Source: Rhizobiales bacterium NRL2 | GTDB lineage: Bacteria > Pseudomonadota > Alphaproteobacteria > Minwuiales > Minwuiaceae | Direction of reading: 5' to 3' | Length of the DNA: 64,000 nt | Assembly (NCBI GenBank): GCA_001664005.1 | Contig: CP016093.1 | Location: 2,239,001 to 2,303,000 of the forward strand | Shown: positions 1 to 9,674 of the stretch, in pieces | Layout of the letters: each line of letters begins with the position of its first letter | Numbering within the stretch: the first letter of the stretch is position 1 | Notes under the pieces: generated by a model | Databases searched by the model: none | Told to the model about the DNA's origin: nothing | The model's input: the letters and a program-made list of their open reading frames with translations, nothing else | Made by a program: the position numbers and the translations under genes

Positions 1-154
1 CCGTTCGGTTCGGGCGCCCTTTGCCGGCGCGCGAACCCGGCCCTTCAGGGAATCTGGGAAAGGGGTCGGGACCATGACGGGGCCGGCCTGCGACCGATCT
101 GTGACGGCGCAGCGAACACGGCCTCGCGTTCGTCCCTTGCCGGACGGCGGCGGC

Positions 155-1471
155 TCAGGCGAGACGCGCCCACAGATCGTAGTGATCGGCCTCGACCACC
201 TCGGCCCGGACCATGTCGCCCGGCTGCAGACCGGTCTCGCCGTTGAGGAAGACGCATCCGTCGATCTCCGGCGCGTCGGATTTCGAGCGCCCGATCGCGC
301 CGTCCTCGTCGGCCTCGTCAATCAGGACGTCGATTTTCCAGCCGATCTTCCGCTTCATGCGCCGTTCGCTGATCGCCGCCTGGGCGGTCATGAAGCGATG
401 CCAGCGTTCTTCCTTGATCTCTTCCGGTACCGCGCCGGGCAGCTCGTTGGCGGCGGCGCCGGCAACCGGCTCGAATTTGAAGCAGCCGACGCGATCCAGC
501 TGCGCCTCCTCCAGCCAGTCGAGCAGGTAGCGGAAATCCTCTTCCGTCTCGCCGGGAAAGCCGACGATGAAGGTGGAACGGATCGTCAGGTCCGGCGCCT
601 GACGCCGCCAGTCGGCGATGCGGTCCAGGGTCCGTTCCTGATGGGCCGGCCGGCGCATCGCCTTCAGCACGGTCGGGCTGGCGTGCTGGAAAGGAATATC
701 GATGTAGGGGAGGATCTTCTCCTCCGCCATCAGCGGGATCAGCCGGTCCACGTGCGGGTAGGGGTAGACGTAGTGCAGCCGGACCCAGACGCCGAGCCGG
801 CCCAGCGCCTCGGCCAGGTCGTAAATGTGCGCCTTCACCGGCTCGCCGTGCCAGGGCGTGGCCTGATGCCTGATGTCGACGCCATAGGCCGAGGTGTCCT
901 GGGAGATGACCAGAAGCTCCTGCACCCCCGCCTGGACCAGCCGCTCGGCCTCGTAGAGCACCTTGGCCGCGGGCCGGCTGGCCAGTTTGCCGCGCATGGA
1001 CGGGATGATGCAGAAGCTGCAGGAATGATTGCAGCCTTCCGAGATCTTCAGATAGGCGTAGTGCCGAGGCGTCAGTTTCAGCCCGGCTTCCGGCACCAGC
1101 TGCGTGAAGGGCTCCGGCGGCGGCGGGGCATGGGCGTGCACCGCCTCGACGACCTGCTCGTACTGGTGGGGCCCGGTGACGGCCAGGACGCCCGGATGAT
1201 TCGCCCGGATTGCCGCCTCGTCGACGCCCATGCAGCCGGTGACGATGACGCGGCCGTTCTCCCGCATGGCCTCGCCGATGGCGTCCAGGCTCTCCGCCTT
1301 GGCCGAATCGAGGAAACCGCAGGTGTTCACGATCACCGCGTCGGCGCCGGCATATTCCGGTGAGAGTTCATAGCCCTCGGCGCGGAGCGAGGTGATGATC
1401 CGTTCGGAATCCACCAGCGCCTTGGGACAGCCCAGGCTGACGATGCCGATCTTCGGGACATGCGTATTCAT
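155..1471 (-). CDS. rimO: Ribosomal protein S12 methylthiotransferase RimO
   Basis: A radical-SAM enzyme that methylthiolates the conserved aspartate of ribosomal protein S12 in the cytoplasm. The 438-residue product has the normal RimO length. The N-terminal UPF0004 domain shows the three cluster cysteines C15, C51 and C80. The radical-SAM motif C147-x3-C151-x2-C154 follows in the context [11 protein letters not shown]. The C-terminal end looks like the TRAM RNA-binding domain. The motif [10 protein letters not shown] near the start points to RimO rather than MiaB. It lies downstream of ugpC on the same strand, 62 bases away, and shares no function with it. The 154 bases beyond its stop, at the window edge, show no gene. 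Confidence 0.95.
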   Translation of the reverse strand: MNTHVPKIGIVSLGCPKALVDSERIITSLRAEGYELSPEYAGADAVIVNTCGFLDSAKAESLDAIGEAMRENGRVIVTGCMGVDEAAIRANHPGVLAVTGPHQYEQVVEAVHAHAPPPPEPFTQLVPEAGLKLTPRHYAYLKISEGCNHSCSFCIIPSMRGKLASRPAAKVLYEAERLVQAGVQELLVISQDTSAYGVDIRHQATPWHGEPVKAHIYDLAEALGRLGVWVRLHYVYPYPHVDRLIPLMAEEKILPYIDIPFQHASPTVLKAMRRPAHQERTLDRIADWRRQAPDLTIRSTFIVGFPGETEEDFRYLLDWLEEAQLDRVGCFKFEPVAGAAANELPGAVPEEIKEERWHRFMTAQAAISERRMKRKIGWKIDVLIDEADEDGAIGRSKSDAPEIDGCVFLNGETGLQPGDMVRAEVVEADHYDLWARLA

Positions 1472-1533
1472 GGGCGCGGCTTCTACGCGAGCGCGCGCGC
1501 CATGGGAAGCCGGGACGTGGCGGCCAACGGCGT

Positions 1534-2589
1534 TCAGATTGCATGGCCGGTTTCAGGATCGAACAGGCGGACATCGCCGGGCTGGATCGAAATCCTGACC
1601 ATTTCGCCGGCGCGCACCGGCTGGTGGCGGGGCAGCCGGGCAGGGAGGTCGACGCCATCGGCGCGGAGATGCGCGATCTGGTCCGCGCCCAGCACCTCCA
1701 CCAGATCCGTCTTCAGCTCGATCGGACCCTCGGGGTCCAGTTCCACGTTCTCGGGCCGGATGCCGGCGATCACTGGCCGGCCCGCCGCGAGCCGGAGCGG
1801 CGTCGGCACCCGGATGCCGCCCGACAACTCGACGGTGCAACCGTCCTCGCTGGCGCGGCCTTCCAGCAGACTCATGGGCGGTGTGCCGATGAAGCCCGCG
1901 ACGAAGGTCGTGGCCGGGCGCTCGTAGACGTCGGCCGGGGTGCCGATCTGCTCCGCGCGGCCGGCGTTCATCACCACGATGCGGTGGCCCAGCGTCATCG
2001 CCTCGACCTGGTCGTGTGTGACGTAGAGCGTTGTCTTGCCGAGTTCCGCCTGCAGCTTGTGGATCTCCAGCCGCATCTGCGCGCGCAGCTTGGCGTCCAG
2101 ATTCGACAGCGGCTCGTCGAACAGAAAGACGCTCGGTTCGCGCACGATGGCGCGGCCCATGGCGACGCGCTGGCGCTGTCCGCCGGAAAGCTCCCGGGGC
2201 TTGCGCGCCAGGAAGGGCATCAGTTCCAGGATCTCCGCCGCCTTGTGGACCCGCGTCTCGACCTCCGCCTTCGGCATGCCCTTGATGGTCAGGCCATAGG
2301 CCATGTTCCGGTAGACCGACATGTGCGGGTAGAGGGCGTAGTTCTGGAACACCATGGCGATGTCGCGCTGGGCTGGCTCCAGGCCGTTGACCACCCGCCC
2401 GTCGATGTCGATCTCGCCGCCCGAGATTTCCTCAAGTCCGGCCACCATGCGCAGCAGCGTGGACTTGCCGCAGCCCGACGGCCCCAGAATGACGATGAAC
2501 TCCCCCTCGGCGACCTCCAGATCGATGCCGTGGACGACCTGGAGATCGCCGTAGGATTTGCGTACGTCGCGGAAGCTGATGGAACCCAT
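1534..2589 (-). CDS. ugpC: sn-Glycerol-3-phosphate ABC transporter, ATP-binding subunit UgpC
   Basis: ATPase of a carbohydrate-type (CUT1) ABC importer. The 351 residues show Walker [10 protein letters not shown] at 36-44, the signature [14 protein letters not shown] near 135, Walker B with FLFDEP near 157 and the switch-region histidine in VTHDQ. A C-terminal TOBE-like regulatory domain follows from about residue 240. It is the last gene of ugpB-A-E-C, 7 bases after ugpE. The four-gene set and binding-protein type support glycerol-3-phosphate. MsmK/MalK-type ATPases look alike, so substrate assignment rests on the operon. Confidence 0.9.
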   Translation of the reverse strand: MGSISFRDVRKSYGDLQVVHGIDLEVAEGEFIVILGPSGCGKSTLLRMVAGLEEISGGEIDIDGRVVNGLEPAQRDIAMVFQNYALYPHMSVYRNMAYGLTIKGMPKAEVETRVHKAAEILELMPFLARKPRELSGGQRQRVAMGRAIVREPSVFLFDEPLSNLDAKLRAQMRLEIHKLQAELGKTTLYVTHDQVEAMTLGHRIVVMNAGRAEQIGTPADVYERPATTFVAGFIGTPPMSLLEGRASEDGCTVELSGGIRVPTPLRLAAGRPVIAGIRPENVELDPEGPIELKTDLVEVLGADQIAHLRADGVDLPARLPRHQPVRAGEMVRISIQPGDVRLFDPETGHAI

Positions 2590-2596
2590 GGGCGTG

Positions 2597-3445
2597 CTAT
2601 TTCTCCGTTTCCACCAGTCCCTTGACGAACTGGCGCTGCATGAAGATGACGACGGCCACCGGGGGGATCATGGCCAGCATCGCCGTGGCCATGACGTAGT
2701 GCCAGACGGGAAGCTGCTCGGCCGCGTTCACCATCCGCTGAATGCCCATGACGATGGTGTAGAAGTCCTCGTCGGTGGTGATGAGCAGGGGCCAGAGATA
2801 CTGGTTCCAGCCGTAGATGAAGAGGATGACGAACAGCGCCGCGATGTTGGTTCGCGACAGCGGCAGCAGGATGTCCCGGAAGAACCGCATCGGGATGGCC
2901 CCGTCGATGCGCGCGGCCTCGGCCAGTTCGTCCGGCACCGTCATGAAGAACTGCCGGAACAGGAAGGTCGCGGTCGCCGACGCGATCAGTGGCACCGACA
3001 GGCCGGCATAGGAATTCAGCATCCCCAGATCGGCGACGACCTTGAATGTCGGCAGGATACGCACCTCGACCGGCAGCATCAGCGTCACGAAGATGCTCCA
3101 GAAACACGCCATCCTGAAGGGAAAGCGGAAATAGACGATGGCGAAGGCGGCGGTCAGCGAGATGGCGATCTTGCCCACCGTGATCAGCAGCGCCATCGCC
3201 AGGCTGTTCAGCATCATCAGCCAGACCGGGACGCCGCCGGCGTCGGCAATGCCGCTGCCGAGAACCGCGGCGTAGTTCTCGAAGAAGCGGTCGCCCGGCC
3301 ACATGGGAATGGGCGAGGTCTGCAGCTCCGAAGGCGGATGGGTGGAGGCGACGAAGGTGATCCAGATCGGCAGCAGGGTCACCACTGCGCCCGCGATCAG
3401 GATCAGGTGCGTGACGAAGCGCAGGACGGGGCGGTTTTCGACCAT
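2597..3445 (-). CDS. ugpE: sn-Glycerol-3-phosphate ABC transporter permease UgpE
   Basis: Inner-membrane permease half of the importer, 282 residues with about six hydrophobic segments. The EAA loop that docks on the ATPase is visible as [14 protein letters not shown] near residue 180. The N-terminus ([19 protein letters not shown]) is the first membrane helix. The sequence [18 protein letters not shown] after helix 1 is typical of UgpE. It starts one base after the ugpA stop, so the two permeases are probably translated together. The related MalG/LacG families share the fold. Confidence 0.9.
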   Translation of the reverse strand: MVENRPVLRFVTHLILIAGAVVTLLPIWITFVASTHPPSELQTSPIPMWPGDRFFENYAAVLGSGIADAGGVPVWLMMLNSLAMALLITVGKIAISLTAAFAIVYFRFPFRMACFWSIFVTLMLPVEVRILPTFKVVADLGMLNSYAGLSVPLIASATATFLFRQFFMTVPDELAEAARIDGAIPMRFFRDILLPLSRTNIAALFVILFIYGWNQYLWPLLITTDEDFYTIVMGIQRMVNAAEQLPVWHYVMATAMLAMIPPVAVVIFMQRQFVKGLVETEK

Positions 3446-3446
3446 G

Positions 3447-4325
3447 TCAGTACTGAACCCGCCGTTCGATGTAGCGGAACTGGACCACCGTCAGCGCGAT
3501 GACGACGACCATCAGCACCACGGACTGCGCCGCCGAACCGCCCAGATCGAGGCCGACGAAGCCGTCATTGTAGACCTTGTAGACCAGGATGGAGGTCGCG
3601 CCCGCTGGGCCGCCGTCTGTGGTCGCGTGGACGATGCCGAAGGTATCGAAGAAGGCGTAGACGATGTTGACCACCAGCAGGAAGAAGGTGGTGGGCGAGA
3701 GCAGCGGGAAGATGATCGTCCAGAAGCGACGGACCGGACCCGCGCCATCGATGGCCGCCGCCTCTATCAGGCTTTTCGGAATCGCCTGCAGCCCCGCCAG
3801 AAAGAACAGGAAATTGTAGCTTATCTGCTTCCAGACGGCGGCAATGACGATCAGCGCCATGGCGTCGGTCCCGTCCTGGTAGTGGTTCCAGTCGACGCCG
3901 ACGCCCTTCAGCAGCCAGGCTAGGATGCCGATGGTGGGGTTGAACATGAAGAACCAGAGCACCCCGGCGACCGCCGGCGCCACGGCATAGGGCCAGATCA
4001 GCAAGGTCTTGTAGGCCGACGCGCCGCGGATCACCCGGTCGGCGTTGACCGCCAGCAGGAGCGAGATCGACATCGACAGCAGGGTGACGAGCGCCGAGAA
4101 GATCACCGTGATCTGGAAGGAATGAAGATAGAGCGGGTTGGCGAAAAGCTCGGCGAAGTTCTCGAGTCCGATGAACTCCGAGCGCAGGCCCCAGGCGTCT
4201 TCGCGCAGCACGCTCTGCCACAGCGCCTGGCTGGCCGGCCAGATGAAGAACACGAAGGTGATGGCGAGCTGCGGCGCGAGCAGGGCGTAGGGCAGCCAGC
4301 GGTGCTTGAAGATCGCGCGTTTCAA
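3447..4325 (-). CDS. ugpA: sn-Glycerol-3-phosphate ABC transporter permease UgpA
   Basis: Partner permease of UgpE, 292 residues with six predicted membrane segments and the EAA loop [15 protein letters not shown] near residue 190. The start [20 protein letters not shown] is the usual UgpA N-terminus: a short basic tail followed by helix 1. It is separated from upstream ugpB by 109 bases that contain a perfect 11-bp hairpin, described separately. It is followed almost immediately by ugpE. Confidence 0.92.
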   Translation of the reverse strand: MKRAIFKHRWLPYALLAPQLAITFVFFIWPASQALWQSVLREDAWGLRSEFIGLENFAELFANPLYLHSFQITVIFSALVTLLSMSISLLLAVNADRVIRGASAYKTLLIWPYAVAPAVAGVLWFFMFNPTIGILAWLLKGVGVDWNHYQDGTDAMALIVIAAVWKQISYNFLFFLAGLQAIPKSLIEAAAIDGAGPVRRFWTIIFPLLSPTTFFLLVVNIVYAFFDTFGIVHATTDGGPAGATSILVYKVYNDGFVGLDLGGSAAQSVVLMVVVIALTVVQFRYIERRVQY

Positions 4326-4395
4326 ATGCAGTTCGTCCGTCGGGGATCAATCGTCTTGAGGTCGATCGGGAGTGGTGCAGCAAGCAGCCGGCAGG

Positions 4396-4420
4396 CCGGC
4401 GGCGCCAGGGGCGCCGCCGG
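4396..4420 (-). promoter_or_regulatory. Intercistronic stem-loop between ugpB and ugpA
   Basis: Positions 4396-4406 and 4410-4420 form a perfect 11-bp, almost all-GC stem (CCGGCGGCGCC) with a 3-base loop. It sits between the ugpB stop and the ugpA start. No run of T follows on the minus strand, so it does not look like a full intrinsic terminator. In other binding-protein-dependent importers, hairpins here protect the upstream binding-protein message from 3' decay and raise its yield over the permeases. That role here is inference. Confidence 0.6.
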
Positions 4421-4434
4421 AACCCGTACGTGCT

Positions 4435-5733
4435 TCAGTTGGTGCGTTCGAACTTCCGCAGCAGTTCGTCGCCGCGGCGCTTGGCGTCGTCGAGGGCGGT
4501 CTTCGCATCCTTCTGACCGGCCCAGATCGCTTCCATCTCCTCGTTGATGACGTCGCGGATCTGGACGAAGTTGCCGAAACGCAGGCCCTTCGAGTTCTCG
4601 GTCGGCTCGTTCAGGCTGAGCTGCTTGATCGCCGTGTCCGTGCCCGGGTTCTCCGTGTAGTAGCCCTGTTCCTTGGAGAGTTCGTACGCCGCCGTGGTGA
4701 TCGGCACGTAGCCTGTGGACTGATGCCAGTCGGCCTGGATCTCGGCCGAGGACATGAACTTGAAGAACTTCGCGATGCCCTTGTATTCCTTCGATTCATG
4801 GCCGCGTAGCACCCACAGGGTCGCGCCGCCGATGACCGAATTCTGCGGCTTGTCCACGACCGTGGCCGAGTAGGGCAGCATGGCCTGGCCGAAGGCGAAC
4901 TCGGCCTGGTCCTTGATCGAAGCGTAGTAGGCCGAGGAATTCATCCACATGGCGCACTCACCGGTGGTGAACAGCGGCAGGCTCTCGCCGCGGCGGCCGC
5001 CGTACTTGAAGGTGCCGTCGGCCATGGAATCGCGCAGCCGCTGCAGCAGGCCGGTGATGGTGCCGTTGTTGAAGGTGAATTCGGTGTCCGTGCCTTCGAA
5101 GCCGTTGGCCTTTGTGCCGATCGGCAAGTCGTGCCAGGCGGACATGTTCTCGATCATCACCCAGCTCTGCCAGCCGAAGGAGATCGCGCACTTGTGGCCC
5201 GCGTCCTGCAGCTTCCCGGCCGCGTGGTAGATCCCGCCCCAGGTCGACGGAACCTCGGCGACGCCGGCCTTGTCGAGCAGATCCTTGTTGTACCAGAGCA
5301 CCGGAGTGGAGCTGTTGAACGGCAGCGACAGCAGCTTGCCGTCCGGCGTGGTGTAGTAGGAGATCACGGCGGGCAGATAGGCGGACTGGTCGAACGCCTC
5401 GCCGGCGTCCGCCATCAGTTCGTGAACCGGATAGACAGCGCCCTTGGCGGCCATCATGGAGGCGGTGCCGACCTCGAAGACCTGCACGACGTGCGGCTGC
5501 TCGCCGGCGCGGAACGCGGCGATGGCGGCGGTCATGGTCTCGGTGTAGTTGCCCTTGTAGACGGGCTTGACCGAGAACTGGTCCTGCGAGGCGTTGAACT
5601 TCTGCGCGATCTCCTCGACCTTCTCGCCGAGCTTGCCGCCCATGGCGTGCCACCATTCTATCTCGGACGCCGCCTGTGCGGTGCCGGCGAAGACCATCGC
5701 CGCTGCGGCGATGGCGCCAATGCGTTTCATCAT
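4435..5733 (-). CDS. ugpB: Periplasmic sn-glycerol-3-phosphate-binding protein UgpB
   Basis: Solute-binding protein of the ugp importer, 432 residues, exported to the periplasm. Residues 1-20 are a classic Sec signal peptide (MKRIGAIAAAAMVFAGTAQA), cleaved around A20/A21. The mature start SEIEWWHAMGGKLGEKVEEI is characteristic of UgpB, as are PFNSSTPVLWYNKDL and the GCAMWMNSSA-like stretch TGECAMWMNSSAYYA. It is the first gene of the operon; a purine-rich AAGGGGGC lies upstream of the start. A phosphate-starvation (PhoB) box could not be recognised with confidence. Confidence 0.93.
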   Translation of the reverse strand: MMKRIGAIAAAAMVFAGTAQAASEIEWWHAMGGKLGEKVEEIAQKFNASQDQFSVKPVYKGNYTETMTAAIAAFRAGEQPHVVQVFEVGTASMMAAKGAVYPVHELMADAGEAFDQSAYLPAVISYYTTPDGKLLSLPFNSSTPVLWYNKDLLDKAGVAEVPSTWGGIYHAAGKLQDAGHKCAISFGWQSWVMIENMSAWHDLPIGTKANGFEGTDTEFTFNNGTITGLLQRLRDSMADGTFKYGGRRGESLPLFTTGECAMWMNSSAYYASIKDQAEFAFGQAMLPYSATVVDKPQNSVIGGATLWVLRGHESKEYKGIAKFFKFMSSAEIQADWHQSTGYVPITTAAYELSKEQGYYTENPGTDTAIKQLSLNEPTENSKGLRFGNFVQIRDVINEEMEAIWAGQKDAKTALDDAKRRGDELLRKFERTN

Positions 5734-5846
5734 CGGAAGAGCCCCCTTGCTGGGTTTGAAGACAAGGGGAGGGGTTAACGGCCGCCTGTTGCCGAGCGAT
5801 GACTCTTGGATGACGGTCGTGTTTCAGTCGGGCGTCATCCGGGATC

Positions 5847-6881
5847 TCAGACGGTCGCGACCGGCGTGGCGGGACTGCCGACCGCGCCGGGCAGACGCAG
5901 CGGCGGCGCCGTCAGCAGGAAGCGGCTGCGGCCGTTGGCGCGCAGCCAGTCCGCCAGTTCCGACAGGAACCACAGTTCCGCCAAGGGCAGGCCGAGCTTG
6001 AACAGGCAGTGATGGTGCAGCGGCAGCATCGGCCGGCGCCCGTCCTTGGGCTGGGCCGGGATGCCCTCGACGGCGTAGTTGTCGGCGATCAGGGCCGCCG
6101 CGCCGCTCTCGCTGACCCATTGCAGCAGCTTCTCGTCGCGGCCGTCGAGCACGGCGCAGGAATTCTCCAGCCGCTCCTTCGACGGCGTGCGATTCATCGA
6201 CAGGATCTCCTCGGCGAAGCCGGTGCGGAAGACGACCATGTCGCCGCGCTCCACGGTCACGCCGTCCGCCTCCATGATCTCCATCAGCCGGTCATAGCCG
6301 ACATAGACGCGTTCGCGGCCGACATGGGCCTCAAGGTCGATCATCACCGCGCGGCCCTGCATGCCGTGGCGGGCGAAGTTCTGTATGCCGAGGCGGTTGG
6401 CGCCGAAGCCTTCGGCGTCGCTCGCCTCGCCGTCATAGGATTCGGGGCCGACCACGTCCTCGCCGGCGCGGAAGCCGTTGAAGTAGACCTTCTCCTCGGT
6501 TCCGTCGCCGTCGGCATCGAAGAACGCCCCGACATGGGAGAGCGCATCCCACTGCGTCGAATACTGCAGGCAGATGGTGACCTCGTCGTCGCTGACGACG
6601 TCGGTGTTCTGCGCGTCGAGGCGATACAGCGGGAAGTTGATGTAGGGCTTGTCCTCAAGGAAGGTCGGCCGGCGGCGCGGCGGATGGCGGCGCACGTTCA
6701 GGATGTTGCCGCCGGGAAAGTCGAGCGGCAGGCTGAGGCAGAAGGTCAGTCCCTCCTTCACCTCGGCGATCCCCTGTTTCACCTTCTCCGGCGTGATCAG
6801 GTTGACGCGGCCCAGTTCGTCGTCGGCGCCGTGCTGGCCCCATTCGGAGCCTTCCGGCCGGTTCTTCCAGCGTCCGCTCAT
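5847..6881 (-). CDS. Cyclase family protein (kynurenine-formamidase-like metal hydrolase)
   Basis: A 344-residue member of the cyclase/kynurenine formamidase-like superfamily. The metal-binding region appears as QYSTQWDALSHVG, a divergent form of the HxGTHxDxxxH signature found in the longer cyclase subgroup. SEWGQHGADDELGRVNLI near the N-terminus is typical of that subgroup. The ATG at 6881 is chosen because GGAGG precedes it at good spacing and the conserved region begins right after it. It lies 34 bases after the FAD oxidase gene, probably in one transcript. The natural substrate cannot be read from the sequence; hydrolysis of a cyclic or N-formyl amide is the family expectation. Confidence 0.8.
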   Translation of the reverse strand: MSGRWKNRPEGSEWGQHGADDELGRVNLITPEKVKQGIAEVKEGLTFCLSLPLDFPGGNILNVRRHPPRRRPTFLEDKPYINFPLYRLDAQNTDVVSDDEVTICLQYSTQWDALSHVGAFFDADGDGTEEKVYFNGFRAGEDVVGPESYDGEASDAEGFGANRLGIQNFARHGMQGRAVMIDLEAHVGRERVYVGYDRLMEIMEADGVTVERGDMVVFRTGFAEEILSMNRTPSKERLENSCAVLDGRDEKLLQWVSESGAAALIADNYAVEGIPAQPKDGRRPMLPLHHHCLFKLGLPLAELWFLSELADWLRANGRSRFLLTAPPLRLPGAVGSPATPVATV

Positions 6882-6915
6882 CCCCTCGATCCTCCCCTTC
6901 GTTCGGTTGGTTGTT

Positions 6916-8052
6916 CTATCGCAGCCTGTCCACGCCCAGATTGGCATAGTCCAGCCCGCAGTCGACGATGTCCGCCGGCACGTCGCCGCCGCCGATCAGC
7001 GCTGCCGCGATGCGGCCCATGGCCGGCGAGGTCTTGATGCCGTAGCCGCCCTGTCCGACCAGCCAGTAGAAGCCGTCGACGCGGTCGTCGAAGCCGTTGA
7101 CCGGGCTGTGGTCGTGCACGAAGGAGCGCAGCCCCGCCCAGCGGCTGGCTGGGCGCCCGACCTCCATCGTCGTCGCCCGTTCGATGCGGTCGATGCAGAT
7201 GGCGATGTCCAGTTCCTCCGGCTGGGCGTCGTTGGGTGCGGCGGGCGTCTCGTCCGCCGGGGAGGCCAGCACCCGGCCGGCGTCGGGCTTGAAATACCAT
7301 TCCTCGTCGATATCGAAGGTCAGCGGCCAGTCGCCATTGGTCGTGCCCGGCGGCAGGTCGAAGGTGATGGCCGTGCGGCGCTTCGGCACCAGGCCGACAG
7401 GGACCGCGCCGGCCATGGTGGCGATCATGTCGCCCCAGGCGCCCGCGGCGTTGATAACGATCTCGGCCCGCACGGGCTCGCCGCCCCGGGTTTCGATCTC
7501 GAAGCCCGGTCCCGTCCGCGCGATGCCGGTGACGCCGGCGTCAGTGACGATGCGGCCGCCCAGGCCGCGGAAGACGCGGATATAACCCTGATGCAGGCCA
7601 TGGACATCGATGTCCATGGCGGCGCGTTCGTGCACGCCGCCGGCGACATAGTCCGGATCGAGGGCCGGCGACAGTTCCAGGCAGATTTCCCGGCCGACCG
7701 TCTTCAGAATGTCGGGGCGGTTCATCTCGGCCAGGAAGTCGTCGATGCGGGCGGTCTGATCCGCCCGGGCGACCATCAGCGCGCCGCGCGGGCTGAGCAG
7801 CGAGTTCTCCGCATAACGCGCCTCGGGCGCCTCCATGAAGCGCCGGCTGGCCTTCACCATCGCGCGGATGGTGGCGTTGCCGTAGACCTCGGTGTACATC
7901 GCCGCCGAGCGCCCGGTGGTGTGATAGCCGGGCTGCGTCTCCTGTTCCAGTACGGCGATCCGCGCCCCGTCGCCCCTGGCCTCGGCAAGGAAACAGGCCG
8001 CTGACATGCCCGCGATCCCGGCGCCGATCACGGCGATCTCGCACTCGATCAT
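6916..8052 (-). CDS. FAD-dependent oxidoreductase (DAO/glycine oxidase family)
   Basis: A flavoprotein of 378 residues in the D-amino-acid oxidase/sarcosine oxidase superfamily. The N-terminal dinucleotide-binding motif is VIGAGIAGMSAACFLAEARG. HTTGRSAAMY follows, and the C-terminal FAD-contact segment is YWLVGQGGYGIKTSPAMGR. The start MIECEIAVIG at 8052 puts the Rossmann strand at the N-terminus, as is usual. The reading frame is open 60 bases further upstream but without family-like sequence. No signal peptide is seen. Oxidative deamination or dehydrogenation of an amine is likely; the substrate is unknown. It probably shares a transcript with the following cyclase. Confidence 0.82.
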   Translation of the reverse strand: MIECEIAVIGAGIAGMSAACFLAEARGDGARIAVLEQETQPGYHTTGRSAAMYTEVYGNATIRAMVKASRRFMEAPEARYAENSLLSPRGALMVARADQTARIDDFLAEMNRPDILKTVGREICLELSPALDPDYVAGGVHERAAMDIDVHGLHQGYIRVFRGLGGRIVTDAGVTGIARTGPGFEIETRGGEPVRAEIVINAAGAWGDMIATMAGAVPVGLVPKRRTAITFDLPPGTTNGDWPLTFDIDEEWYFKPDAGRVLASPADETPAAPNDAQPEELDIAICIDRIERATTMEVGRPASRWAGLRSFVHDHSPVNGFDDRVDGFYWLVGQGGYGIKTSPAMGRIAAALIGGGDVPADIVDCGLDYANLGVDRLR

Positions 8053-8265
8053 GATGCCCCCGCTGCTTGTCCGCTCGGGCAGCATCATCGTGCGGCTTGC
8101 GCCGCGCCGCAATCGGGGAGGGGCAGGCGCCCGATCGCCATCGGCGCCAGGAGCGCTTGGGGCAGGGGCGCAGTCGCACCGTCGTACTGCGGCGGTATCT
8201 CCTTTGAAGCATTGCAGGGGCCATGCGGGGTATGAACAATGCCGCCGGCATCAGCGGAGGGACGG

Positions 8266-9672
8266 ATGGGCGATCAGGATCTGATCTACTTGAGCGCGGG
8301 CGATCTCGTGCGCGGCTACGAGCGCGGTGATTTTTCGCCGGTCGAGGTGACGGAAGCCGTGTTCCGGCGCATCGACGCGGTCGACGGGACGCTGAACGCC
8401 TTCCGCGTGCTTGACCGCGACGGCGCCATGGCGGGCGCACGCGCATCGGAGCGGCGCTGGCGCGAAGGCGCGCCGCTGTCGCCGGTCGATGGCGTGCCGG
8501 CGACGATCAAGGACCTGTTCGACATGCGCGGCCTGTCGACCCTGCGTGGCTCGAAGACGTCCGATACAACGCCCGCGGCGGAGGACGCGCCGACCCCGGC
8601 CCGGCTGAGGGCGGCCGGCGCGGTGCTGCTGGGCAAGACCAACACGCCGGAATATGGCTGGAAGGGCGTCACCGACAGCCCGCTCACGGGCACCACCCGC
8701 AATCCCTGGAACACGGCGACCACGCCCGGCGGCTCCTCGGGCGGCGCCTCGGCGGCCTGCGCTGCGGGCATGGGGGCGCTGCACCTCGGCACCGACGGCG
8801 GCGGCTCCGTCCGCATACCGGCGGCCTTCACCGGCGTCTTCGGCCACAAGCCGAGTTTCGGGCGCGTGCCCTACTATCCGGCGAGCCCCATGGGGACGCT
8901 GGCCCATTCGGGGCCGCTGACGCGCACGGTGGCGGACTCGCTGCTGATGCTCAACATGATGATGGGGGAGGACACGAAGGACTGGTATTCCGTGCCCACG
9001 GAGCCGATCCCCGCCCGTGTGCTCTCCGGCGGCGTCGAAGGACTGCGCATCGCCTACAGCCCTGACCTGGGACATGCGCGGGTCGATGCGGAAGTTGCGG
9101 CCGCGGTGCGCGCCGCCGCGGAGACCCTGGCCGACCTCGGCGCCGAGATCGTCGAGACTGATCCGGGCATCGGCGACACGGTGGAGATCTTCAACACGCT
9201 CTGGCAGTCCGGCGCCTATGGCGTGCTCCGCAACCTGCCGGAGGAGAAGAAGGCGGAACTCGACCCGGGACTGGCCGGCATCATCGGTATCGCATCGGGC
9301 ATCTCCCTCGGCGAGTACATGGACGCAATGCGGCTCCGCGCCCTGGTTGGCTCCAACATGAAGCTGTTCATGGCCGGGTACGACGCGCTGATCACGCCAT
9401 CCCTTTCCGTGCCGGCTTTCGGCGTCGACCGGCTGGTGCCGGAAGGCTGGGACGAGGGCGGCAATGGCTGGGTCGCGTGGACGCCGTTCAGCTATCCCTT
9501 CAACCTGACGCAGCAGCCGGCCTGCTCGGTGCCGTGCGGCTTCACCGATGGCGGGCTGCCCGTGGGGCTGCAGATCGTCGGCCGCATGTTCGACGACCCG
9601 ACGGTGCTCCGCATCGCCGCCGCCTACGAGGCCGCGAATCCGGTTGCCGCGTCGCGCCGTCCGGAACTCTGA
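8266..9672 (+). CDS. Amidase (amidase-signature family)
   Basis: A 468-residue serine amidase with a complete Ser-cisSer-Lys triad. K82 lies in GVPATIKDLFD, S157 in the GGSSGG motif and S181 in TDGGGSVRIP. The spacings of 75 and 24 residues equal those of fatty-acid amide hydrolase. The ATG at 8266 is preceded by GGAGGGA; an earlier ATG at 8239 lacks a ribosome site. It is divergent from the FAD oxidase across 213 bases. It lacks a recognisable gatC/gatB neighbour, so a catabolic amidase is more likely than GatA. The substrate is unknown. Confidence 0.87.
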   Translation: MGDQDLIYLSAGDLVRGYERGDFSPVEVTEAVFRRIDAVDGTLNAFRVLDRDGAMAGARASERRWREGAPLSPVDGVPATIKDLFDMRGLSTLRGSKTSDTTPAAEDAPTPARLRAAGAVLLGKTNTPEYGWKGVTDSPLTGTTRNPWNTATTPGGSSGGASAACAAGMGALHLGTDGGGSVRIPAAFTGVFGHKPSFGRVPYYPASPMGTLAHSGPLTRTVADSLLMLNMMMGEDTKDWYSVPTEPIPARVLSGGVEGLRIAYSPDLGHARVDAEVAAAVRAAAETLADLGAEIVETDPGIGDTVEIFNTLWQSGAYGVLRNLPEEKKAELDPGLAGIIGIASGISLGEYMDAMRLRALVGSNMKLFMAGYDALITPSLSVPAFGVDRLVPEGWDEGGNGWVAWTPFSYPFNLTQQPACSVPCGFTDGGLPVGLQIVGRMFDDPTVLRIAAAYEAANPVAASRRPEL

Positions 9673-9674
9673 CC

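Noticed and set aside
1-154. Partial gene at the left edge
   Set aside because: No frame gives recognisable protein sequence, and no RNA gene or terminator could be identified in these bases.
74-1363. A 429-codon plus-strand frame opposite rimO
   Set aside because: Fully antisense to rimO, with no family sequence and no ribosome site. The same reasoning removes other long antisense frames, for example opposite nuoM (33251-34759), nuoN (34699-36429), RNase J (37695-39662) and mlaF/radA (44629-46791).
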